From Methyloversatilis sp. (GTDB taxonomy: Bacteria > Pseudomonadota > Gammaproteobacteria > Burkholderiales > Rhodocyclaceae), in contig NZ_JAUYRO010000041.1 of assembly GCF_030696805.1 (NCBI RefSeq), positions 62,001 to 126,000 of the forward strand: DNA of 64,000 nucleotides, written 5' to 3'. Under the pieces are notes generated by a model. It worked only from the letters and a program-made list of their open reading frames with translations, ran no database searches and was not told where the DNA came from. Shown here in pieces: positions 35,075-42,039 of this stretch. The translations under genes and the position numbers were made by a program. How positions within the stretch are numbered: the stretch's first letter is position 1; each line of letters begins with the position of its first letter.

Positions 35075-35104
35075 AAAAAAAGGGGGCCAATCGGCCCCCT
35101 TTTC
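35075..35104 (-). terminator. Terminator of flhDC
   Basis: On the minus strand: GGGGGCC, loop GATT, GGCCCCC, then seven T. It lies 27 nt after the flhC stop and separates flhDC from motA. Confidence 0.92.
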
Positions 35105-35131
35105 ACGGAAATGACGGTTTGTTCTGGCGCC

Positions 35132-35671
35132 TCAGTGCAGCAGGATGCCGCCCGCCGCGCTGCCTTTGCCGGCGCGTGCCGGCGGCTCGCACAGGCCGCA
35201 GACGTAATGGCGGGAGTTTTCGTAGGGTTCGGACACAAAATGCCCGCTGCACTTGGAACACTTGGTCATGGCCAGCATGCTGTTGTCCACGAACTTGACC
35301 AGGCGCCAGGCGCGTGTCACCGACAGCAGCGGCTCCATCTCCAGGGTGACCATCTGCTCGTTGTAGAGGCGGAAGGCCTTCATCACGGCCTCGATATCCT
35401 CCAGGCTGCTGGTCTTGCTCAGGTACTCGTAGATATTGAGAAAGAGCGAGGCATGGATGTTGGGCTGCCAGGTCAGGAACCAGTCGGTCGAGAAGGGCAG
35501 TTGGCCCTTGGAGGGCGACTTGCCGGCCACTTCCTTGTACAGGCGCAGCAGGCGCTCGTAGGACAGGCTGGTCTCGCTCTCCAACACCTGCAGCCGGGCG
35601 CCCAGCTTGATCAGGGCGACGGCGCGCTCGATCTCGCGCGATTCATTGAGGACGCTTTTGCCGGTGGCCAT
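35132..35671 (-). CDS. flhC: Flagellar transcriptional activator FlhC
   Basis: 179 residues. The C-terminal zinc site CSKCSGHFVSEPYENSRHYVCGLC shows the four conserved cysteines. Forms the FlhD4C2 complex that activates class II flagellar promoters. Starts 16 nt after flhD. Confidence 0.97.
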   Translation of the reverse strand: MATGKSVLNESREIERAVALIKLGARLQVLESETSLSYERLLRLYKEVAGKSPSKGQLPFSTDWFLTWQPNIHASLFLNIYEYLSKTSSLEDIEAVMKAFRLYNEQMVTLEMEPLLSVTRAWRLVKFVDNSMLAMTKCSKCSGHFVSEPYENSRHYVCGLCEPPARAGKGSAAGGILLH

Positions 35672-35687
35672 GGTGCGTGCTCCGGGT

Positions 35688-36014
35688 TCAGGTGGCTTCG
35701 GCGAAACGGCCGGCCATCAGGATGCTGGCATGCAGGCGGGTGGTGGCGTCGTTGTCCACCTTGCGCGCGGCCTGGTTGGCCAGCAGGCTCCACACCACCT
35801 CGTCGTCCATGCGGAAACGGCACAGCAGCATGCTGCTGGAGGCGATCTTGGAGATCTGCGCGGGGGAGAGGGCAGCCATCAGGTCGGCCGATTCCTCCGA
35901 GATCCCCAGGCGGAACTGCGCTTCGGCCTTGTCCTTGCGGATCAGGTTCTGCGCCAGCATCAGATAGGTGAGGTTGGTTTCACGGATCTCGGCGGTCATC
36001 TGTTCGTCGGTCAT
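35688..36014 (-). CDS. flhD: Flagellar transcriptional activator FlhD
   Basis: 108 residues from the ATG at 36014, which has AAAGGAG seven nt upstream; the frame stays open further upstream without a ribosome site. ETNLTYLMLAQNLIRKDKAEAQFRLGISEESADLMAALSPAQI is the FlhD dimer/helix-turn-helix block. Master regulator with FlhC, first gene of flhDC. Confidence 0.97.
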   Translation of the reverse strand: MTDEQMTAEIRETNLTYLMLAQNLIRKDKAEAQFRLGISEESADLMAALSPAQISKIASSSMLLCRFRMDDEVVWSLLANQAARKVDNDATTRLHASILMAGRFAEAT

Positions 36015-36130
36015 CTGGGTCTCCTTTACGGCGCAATTCAAAGGTTTCGCGTTGGGGTTGATTCTGAACACCGGTCGCGAAACTTGAATCAGCCGACGGC
36101 TGTCTGTGCTGAGAGGTAATGCGTACAGGC

Positions 36131-36151
36131 TTGTAGGGGGAAATCCTACAA
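36131..36151. promoter_or_regulatory. Inverted repeat upstream of flhDC, candidate LuxR/RcsB-type operator
   Basis: TTGTAGG-N7-CCTACAA, about 117 nt upstream of flhD within the flhD-rfbF divergent gap. The core TAGGATTTCCCCCTA (minus) resembles NarL/RcsB-family boxes. The bound regulator is not known. Confidence 0.45.
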
Positions 36152-36278
36152 ACAGGGTAAAAAGGGAATGCCATGAAATAAGACGCGAACACCGGGCAAT
36201 TCCTGTTTTCCGGCGGGGCGGGCTGCCTTATTCTGTGCGCCTATATATAGAGTTACAGCCACTTTCAAGCGACGCACC

Positions 36279-37049
36279 ATGAAAGCAGTCATCCTGGCCG
36301 GCGGCCTGGGCACCCGGATTTCCGAGGAAACCCACCTCAAGCCCAAACCGATGATCGAGATCGGGGGCAAGCCCATCCTGTGGCACATCATGAAGATCTA
36401 CAGCGCTCACGGCGTCAACGACTTCGTGATCTGCTGTGGTTACCGGGGTTACGTGATCAAGGAATACTTCGCCAACTATTTCCTGCACACCTCGGACATC
36501 ACCTTCGACATGGGCAACAACCGCATGGAAGTGCATCGGCGCCACGCCGAACCCTGGCGCGTGACCGTGGTCGATACGGGTGAGGAGACCATGACCGGTG
36601 GACGTCTCAAGCGCGTGGCCGACTACGTGGCCGAGGATGAGGACTTCTGTTTCACCTACGGCGACGGCGTGGCCGACGTCAACATCAGCGAAGCCATCCG
36701 CTTTCACCGGGCCCATGGCAAGCTGGCCACCGTGACCGCCGTGCAGCCACCAGGTCGCTACGGCGCGCTGCAGATGCAGGGCGACAGCGTCAACGGTTTC
36801 GCCGAGAAACCGCGGGGCGATGGCGGCCTGATCAACGGCGGCTTTTTCGTGCTCTCGCCGCGCTGCATCGCCCGCATTGCCGGCGACGCCACCAGCTGGG
36901 AAGTTGAGCCCCTGAGTGGCCTGGCGGCCGATGGCGAGTTGAAGGCATACACCCATCAGGGCTTCTGGCAGCCCATGGACACCCTGCGCGAGAAGAACCT
37001 GCTCGAAACCCTCTGGGCTTCGGGGCAGGCGCCCTGGAAGGTCTGGTGA
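36279..37049 (+). CDS. rfbF: Glucose-1-phosphate cytidylyltransferase
   Basis: 256 residues. Nucleotidyltransferase signature AVILAGGLGTRISEETHLKPKPM at the N-terminus, the substrate block GGKPILWHIMKIYS, and metal-site region YGDGVADVN. Makes CDP-glucose from CTP and glucose-1-phosphate. First gene of a four-gene operon divergent from flhDC. Overlaps rfbG as TGATG. Confidence 0.96.
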   Translation: MKAVILAGGLGTRISEETHLKPKPMIEIGGKPILWHIMKIYSAHGVNDFVICCGYRGYVIKEYFANYFLHTSDITFDMGNNRMEVHRRHAEPWRVTVVDTGEETMTGGRLKRVADYVAEDEDFCFTYGDGVADVNISEAIRFHRAHGKLATVTAVQPPGRYGALQMQGDSVNGFAEKPRGDGGLINGGFFVLSPRCIARIAGDATSWEVEPLSGLAADGELKAYTHQGFWQPMDTLREKNLLETLWASGQAPWKVW

Positions 37050-38125
37050 TGACGCAGGTGCATGCCGGCCGGCCCGATGCCGCCTTCTGGCGCGGCAAGC
37101 GCGTGCTGCTGACTGGCCACACCGGCTTCAAGGGCGCCTGGCTGGCACTGTGGCTGCAGCGCCTGGGCGCGCAGCTCACGGGCCTGGCGCTGGCGCCGGC
37201 TACCGAACCCAATCTCTTCGAGCTCGCCGGCCTGGCCGCGGACATGGACCACCGCCTGGCCGACATCCGCGATGCAGCGGCAGTGGCGCGGGTGGTGCAG
37301 GAGACCCGGCCCGAGATCGTGCTGCACCTGGCCGCCCAGGCCCTGGTGCGAGAGAGCTACCGCGACCCGGTGGCCACCTACGCCACCAACGTCATGGGCA
37401 CGGTGCACCTGCTGGACGCGCTGCGCCAGCACCCCGGCACGCGCGTGGCCGTGCTGGTGACGACCGACAAGGTCTATCGCAACCACGAGTGGCAGCACCC
37501 TTACCGCGAGAACGATGAGCTGGGCGGGCACGATCCCTACAGCGCCAGCAAGGCGGCCAGCGAAATCGCCATCAGCAGCTATCGCGATGCTTTTCTGTCG
37601 GCCCAGGGCCTGGCCCTGGCGAGCGCGCGCGCCGGCAACGTGATCGGTGGCGGTGACTGGGCGGCCGATCGTCTGCTGCCGGATGCCGTACGCGCCTGGC
37701 AGCTTGGCCAGACACTCCCGATTCGCCGGCCGCAGGCCACGCGCCCCTGGCAGCATGTGCTGGAGCCGCTGGCCGGCTACCTCTGCCTGGCGCAGGCCCT
37801 GTGGCAGGACCCGGCGCTCGCCGGCGCCTGGAACTTCGGCCCCCACGCGCACGAACGCGCCACGGTGCGGCAGGTGGTGGAACTGGCACGCGCGGCCTGG
37901 GGTGGTGGCGCGGTGCATTACGAGAACGAGCCGACCGGCCCGCACGAGGCGGGCTGGCTCGCGCTGGACACCTCGAAGGCGCAGGCGCAACTGGCGCTGC
38001 AGCCGCGCTGGCCCCTGGCGCCGACGGTGCAGCGGACCCTGGGTTGGTACCGGGCCCAAGGGGACGGTGGCGACGCCCGAGCCCTGTGCCTGGCTGACAT
38101 CGAAGCCTGGGAAAGGGCCGCATGA
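37049..38125 (+). CDS. rfbG: CDP-glucose 4,6-dehydratase
   Basis: 358 residues from the ATG at 37049 (a GTG one codon earlier is possible). Extended short-chain dehydrogenase: GHTGFKGAWLALWL NAD-binding loop, TTDKVYRN active-site strand, YSASKAASE with the catalytic Tyr-Lys pair, NVIGGGDWAADRLLPD substrate loop. Produces CDP-4-keto-6-deoxyglucose. Overlaps the next gene by 4 nt. Confidence 0.96.
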   Translation: MTQVHAGRPDAAFWRGKRVLLTGHTGFKGAWLALWLQRLGAQLTGLALAPATEPNLFELAGLAADMDHRLADIRDAAAVARVVQETRPEIVLHLAAQALVRESYRDPVATYATNVMGTVHLLDALRQHPGTRVAVLVTTDKVYRNHEWQHPYRENDELGGHDPYSASKAASEIAISSYRDAFLSAQGLALASARAGNVIGGGDWAADRLLPDAVRAWQLGQTLPIRRPQATRPWQHVLEPLAGYLCLAQALWQDPALAGAWNFGPHAHERATVRQVVELARAAWGGGAVHYENEPTGPHEAGWLALDTSKAQAQLALQPRWPLAPTVQRTLGWYRAQGDGGDARALCLADIEAWERAA

Positions 38126-38682
38126 GCAACCTGACGGTGATCGACCTGCCCCTGGATGGGCTCAAGCGTGTGCAACGCCAGCGCCTGGTGGATGAGCGCG
38201 GCGTGTTTGCGCGCCTCTTCTGTGCCGGGGAACTGGCGGACGCCGGCTGGACGGTACCGGTGGCCCAGATCAATCACAGCCTCACGCGCGCGCGTGGCAC
38301 GGTGCGCGGCCTTCATTACCAGCGTGCCCCCCATGCCGAGATGAAGCTGGTGAGCTGTGTGCGCGGCGAGGTCTGGGACGTGGCCGTGGATCTGCGCACC
38401 GACTCGCCGACCTTTCTGCAGTGGCACGCGCAATTCCTGAGTGCGGCCGATGGCGCAGCGATACTGATCCCGCCGGGCTTTGCCCATGGATTCCAGACGC
38501 TGAGCGACGAGGCTGAACTCGTCTATTGCCATTCCGCCGCCTACGCGCCAGCCGCCGAGGCTGGCCTGCACGCGCGCGATGCGAGATTGGCGATCCCCTG
38601 GCCGTTGCCGGTGCAGGGTCTGTCGCCGCGCGATGCCGGCTTTGCCTGGCTGACACCGAATTTCGGGGGAGTGACTTCGTGA
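38122..38682 (+). CDS. Cupin sugar-nucleotide 3(,5)-epimerase, RmlC/RfbC family
   Basis: 186 residues with the RmlC pattern: LVDERGVFARLF, QINHSLTRARGTVRGLHYQ (catalytic-type His), KLVSCVRGEVWDVAVDLR, IPPGFAHGFQTLSD, VYCHSAAY. In this operon it should act on the CDP-4-keto-6-deoxyhexose, at C3 alone or C3 and C5. It could be named rfbC, but the substrate is more likely CDP- than dTDP-linked. Confidence 0.88.
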   Translation: MSNLTVIDLPLDGLKRVQRQRLVDERGVFARLFCAGELADAGWTVPVAQINHSLTRARGTVRGLHYQRAPHAEMKLVSCVRGEVWDVAVDLRTDSPTFLQWHAQFLSAADGAAILIPPGFAHGFQTLSDEAELVYCHSAAYAPAAEAGLHARDARLAIPWPLPVQGLSPRDAGFAWLTPNFGGVTS

Positions 38683-39905
38683 AGTGCCGCCACTGCGGAA
38701 ATGAATTGCGCCGGCCTTTCCTGGACCTGGGCAGCGCCCCGCCGTCCAACGCCTATCTGAAGCCGCAGGACCTGCAGGCACCCGAGACCTGGTACCCGCT
38801 GCGTCTGCTGGTCTGCGAGACCTGCTGGCTGGTGCAGACCGAAGACCACGCCGGGCGCGAGCAGCTCTTCAGCGACGACTACGCTTACTTCAGCTCTTTC
38901 TCCACGTCCTGGCTGGCACACGCCCAGGCCTATGTGCTGGCCATGCGCACGCGTTACGGCCTGGCGGCTGGCAGCTGCGTGGTGGAGGTGGCGGCCAACG
39001 ACGGTTACCTGCTGCAGTACGTGCAGCAGGCCGGGGTGCCCTGCTACGGTATCGAGCCCACGGCCAGTACGGCCGCAGCAGCGCGCGCCAAGGGCATCGA
39101 GATTGTCGAGCGCTTCTTCGGCGTGGCGCTGGCGCGCGAGCTCGCCGCCCAGGGCCGGCAGGCCGACCTGATGGCGGCCAACAATGTGCTGGCCCACGTG
39201 CCCGACATCAATGATTTCGTGGCCGGTTTTGCCCTGCTGCTCAAACCCCAAGGGGTGGCCACCTTCGAATTCCCGCACCTGCTGCGGATGGTGCAGGAGT
39301 GCCAGTTCGACACGGCCTACCACGAGCACTACTCCTACCTGTCACTCACCGCGGTGCAGCGCATCTTCGCGGCCAACGGCCTGCAGGTCTTTGACGTGGA
39401 GGAACTGCCCACGCACGGCGGCAGCCTGCGTGTGCATGCCCAGCGCAGCGATGGCGGACGCCAGCCCGTGGGGGCGGCCGTGCCGGACTTGCTGGCGCGC
39501 GAGCAGGCCGCGGGGATGACGGCGCCGGGCTTCTACGCCGGCTTCCAGCGCGAGGCCGAGCGCGTCAAGCGCGAACTGCTGGAATTCCTGCTGCAGGCGC
39601 AGCGCGAGGGACTGACCGTGGGCGCCTATGGCGCAGCCGCCAAGGGCAACACCCTGCTGAACTTTGCCGGCGTGCGGCCGGACCTGCTGCACTATGTGGT
39701 GGACCTGAACCCGGCCAAGCAGGGCAGGTACATGCCCGGCAGCCGCATCCCCATCGTTTCGGAAGACCATCTGCGCCAGCACCGGCCGGACCGGGTGTTG
39801 ATCCTGCCGTGGAATCTGCGCGCAGAAATCACCACCCAACTGGCCTACGTCCGCGACTGGGGCGGCCGTTTCGTGACGGCCGTTCCGCGGCTGACGCTGG
39901 ACTGA
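38679..39905 (+). CDS. SAM-dependent sugar C-methyltransferase (TylCIII/NovU-like)
   Basis: 408 residues from a GTG overlapping the previous stop. N-terminal zinc-binding segment with CRHC and CETC pairs, central Rossmann methyltransferase (VEVAANDGYLLQYVQQAG), and a C-terminal domain with YGAAAKGNTLLNFAG. Enzymes of this architecture add a methyl branch at C3 (or C5) of 4-keto-6-deoxy sugar nucleotides. It implies a branched deoxysugar. It is the last gene of the plus-strand operon. Confidence 0.92.
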   Translation: MKCRHCGNELRRPFLDLGSAPPSNAYLKPQDLQAPETWYPLRLLVCETCWLVQTEDHAGREQLFSDDYAYFSSFSTSWLAHAQAYVLAMRTRYGLAAGSCVVEVAANDGYLLQYVQQAGVPCYGIEPTASTAAAARAKGIEIVERFFGVALARELAAQGRQADLMAANNVLAHVPDINDFVAGFALLLKPQGVATFEFPHLLRMVQECQFDTAYHEHYSYLSLTAVQRIFAANGLQVFDVEELPTHGGSLRVHAQRSDGGRQPVGAAVPDLLAREQAAGMTAPGFYAGFQREAERVKRELLEFLLQAQREGLTVGAYGAAAKGNTLLNFAGVRPDLLHYVVDLNPAKQGRYMPGSRIPIVSEDHLRQHRPDRVLILPWNLRAEITTQLAYVRDWGGRFVTAVPRLTLD

Positions 39906-39929
39906 AATCCCGGTTTCCGGCGGGACGGC

Positions 39930-40715
39930 TCAGGCCGTGCGGCGCAGGAACCCGTCGGGTGCCACCGTGACCTGCAGCTTGTGCGGGATGGTGGTGTCGA
40001 TCTCGAAGTTCTTGTTCCCGCTCAGGTATTCGTAGACGGCCGTCTTGGGGTTGTCGCCCGGCGACCACGGACGGTCGGGGAAGAGATCGCTCGGCATGTC
40101 CTCGACAAAGGTGTCGAACACCACGCAGTAGCAGCCCACGCTGGTCAGGGGTGCATAGGCCTGCAGTTCGGCCAGCACGTGGGCGTGGGTGTGGTTGGAG
40201 TCCAGGCAGACCATGACACGCTGGTGCTTGCGCGCAATGGCTTGCACCTGGGCAATGACTTCGGGCGAGATGCTCGAGCCCTGGATCATCTCGATTTTGT
40301 GGGCCATGGGGTGGGCTTCGATGGCCGCGCGGTTGTGCGCGCGGATGTCGATGTCCAGGCCCAGCACCTTGCGCTGGCTGGCCTTCGGGTCCAGCACGCT
40401 GCCGCCCTGCACCGCATCGCAATAGTCCAGCATGGCCAGCAGTGAGGCGCTGAGCACCAGCGAGCCGCCGTGCGCGATGCCGGTTTCGATGATCAGGTCA
40501 GGCCGTGTGCTCCAGACCAGTTCCTGCATGGCGACCATGTCCTGCGGGTACTGGATGATGGGGCGCCCCAGCCAGTCGAAGTTGTAGACGTACTTGCGTC
40601 GCATCGACGCTTCCAGCCAGGCTTGTGACTGGGCCGTGAAGGGGGCATCCTGGGGGTAGCCGGCCACCTGGGCGCGACGTTCCTGGGCGAATTGTTCGGT
40701 CGGGTTGCTGGACAT
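39930..40715 (-). CDS. CmcI family (cephalosporin hydroxylase-like) methyltransferase
   Basis: 261 residues: FDWLGRPIIQYPQDMVAMQELVW, IIETGIAHGGSLVLSASLL (SAM-site type loop), GLDIDIRAHN, CLDSNHTHAHVLAEL and PWSPGDNPKTAVYEYL. The family is named after CmcI, but related members methylate sugar hydroxyls, and in a glycan locus O-methyl transfer is more likely than hydroxylation. It is the last gene of the minus-strand flagellin-glycan operon, 15 nt after the reductase. Confidence 0.85.
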   Translation of the reverse strand: MSSNPTEQFAQERRAQVAGYPQDAPFTAQSQAWLEASMRRKYVYNFDWLGRPIIQYPQDMVAMQELVWSTRPDLIIETGIAHGGSLVLSASLLAMLDYCDAVQGGSVLDPKASQRKVLGLDIDIRAHNRAAIEAHPMAHKIEMIQGSSISPEVIAQVQAIARKHQRVMVCLDSNHTHAHVLAELQAYAPLTSVGCYCVVFDTFVEDMPSDLFPDRPWSPGDNPKTAVYEYLSGNKNFEIDTTIPHKLQVTVAPDGFLRRTA

Positions 40716-40730
40716 GGGTCACCAAGCGGT

Positions 40731-41528
40731 TCAGGAAAGGGAGGCCTGCGCGGGCAGGACGGACAGGACGGGACGGGGCACAAACGCGAACTCCGTGCGG
40801 ATGCGGGAGATGTCAATGGGGACAAAGCTGACGGTGGGCGCACCGGGCGCCACGTCCACGCGGCAGCCGGTCTGCCGCTGCAGTTGTCCGGTCCATTGTT
40901 CATGGCGCGTCTGCAGACCGCTGGCCACGTTGTACAGGCGCTCGCGGCCCTGCCTGGCGATGCGCGGCAGCAAGTCGGCCACGTCGTCGATATGGATGTA
41001 GTCCTTGGCCGAATCCGGCGAAGTCTGCAGCAGGATGCGGCCGCCACGCGCTTCGCGCAGCAGGCTGGGCACGAAGTTGGCCGAGTCGGCGTCCTCGCCC
41101 CCGACCACATTGGACAGGCGTGCCACACGCACGCCGGCGCGTCCGCCATGCAGGCACAGTGACTCGCCCATGAGCTTGGACAGGTTGTAGAGATCGGACG
41201 GATCCTGCGGCTGCACGCCCAGGTCTGCGTCCTCGCGGCCCAGGGCCGCGCGCGCGTAGACGCGGGTCGACGACAGGTAGAGCAGCGAGGAGAAGTCCGC
41301 GCGCTGCAGCAATTCGGCCAGCAGGGCCACATGGGCCTGCACGGTGTCAAAGGGGCGCTGGCGGAAATCCGCCGTCAGGCCGATGGCGTAGATCACCTGG
41401 CCCAGCGGTCGCTGGTACAGACCGGGGTCGCCGCGCTGCGGCGTGTCGACCATCTGGCCCTGCGCGCGCAGGTGTGCCGTCAGGTGCCGGCCGATGACGC
41501 CGCTGGCGCCCAGCACGGTCCAGTTCAT
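40731..41528 (-). CDS. NAD-dependent epimerase/reductase (short-chain, extended)
   Basis: 265 residues from the ATG at 41528 giving MNWTVLGASGVIGRHL, a slightly modified GxxGxxG loop. LLYLSSTRVYA (Ser) and YNLSKLMGE (Tyr-Lys) form the catalytic triad; ARLSNVVGGE and KDYIHIDDVADLL follow. A likely role is 4-keto reduction of the CDP-sugar made by the convergent rfbF-G operon. The start overlaps the acetyltransferase stop by 4 nt. Confidence 0.88.
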   Translation of the reverse strand: MNWTVLGASGVIGRHLTAHLRAQGQMVDTPQRGDPGLYQRPLGQVIYAIGLTADFRQRPFDTVQAHVALLAELLQRADFSSLLYLSSTRVYARAALGREDADLGVQPQDPSDLYNLSKLMGESLCLHGGRAGVRVARLSNVVGGEDADSANFVPSLLREARGGRILLQTSPDSAKDYIHIDDVADLLPRIARQGRERLYNVASGLQTRHEQWTGQLQRQTGCRVDVAPGAPTVSFVPIDISRIRTEFAFVPRPVLSVLPAQASLS

Positions 41529-42013
41529 TGCCGCTCCCCCACCACGCGCAGGGGCTGGCCAGCATAGACCGTGTAGGCGGCCAGTTCGCCACGCACGATG
41601 CTGCCGGCACCCACCACGCAACCGCGGCGCAGCACGGCGCCGTCGAGCAGCACGCAGTTGGCGCCGATCCAGACGTCGTCCTCGATCAGGATGCCGCCCT
41701 TGCCGGGCAGGAAACCCTGTTCGCGGATCAGGCGGTGTTTGTCCTGGTAGGCGTGGTTCACCGGGGCGAAGGTGCAGTTGGCGGCAATCGCCACATGGTG
41801 GCCGATGCGGATGCCCTGGCCCGTGTAGAGCACGCAGCCCGAGTTGATGATCACGTGCTCGCCGATGATCAGGTCTCCCGAGCCACCCGCTGGCTTGACC
41901 TTGACGAAGCTGTCGATGACAGAGTGCGCACCCACGGCAATGCGGCTGCCGCGCACCGAATCTTCGATGTCGGCCAGGGGGGAGATGCGGGCGCTGGGGT
42001 CGATCTGGAGCAT
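41525..42013 (-). CDS. Left-handed beta-helix acyltransferase (sugar O-acetyltransferase-like)
   Basis: 162 residues from the ATG at 42013. Hexapeptide repeats (IRIGHHVAIAANCTF, ILIEDDVWIGANCVLLDGAVLRRGCVVGAGSIV) end in AGQPLRVVGERQ, the usual xenobiotic/sugar acetyltransferase architecture. HVAIAANCTFAPVNHAY holds the active-site-type His. Likely adds acetyl to the sugar. It lies 26 nt after the OGT-like gene. A longer in-frame extension is not supported. Confidence 0.88.
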   Translation of the reverse strand: MLQIDPSARISPLADIEDSVRGSRIAVGAHSVIDSFVKVKPAGGSGDLIIGEHVIINSGCVLYTGQGIRIGHHVAIAANCTFAPVNHAYQDKHRLIREQGFLPGKGGILIEDDVWIGANCVLLDGAVLRRGCVVGAGSIVRGELAAYTVYAGQPLRVVGERQ

Positions 42014-42039
42014 GGCGGACGGAACGCTACAGGGTGGGA

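Noticed and set aside
34984-35075. GACCATAA before motA as a sigma-28 -10 box
   Set aside because: Only six of eight positions match, and the segment 11 nt upstream (CCTAGAAT) does not resemble the -35.
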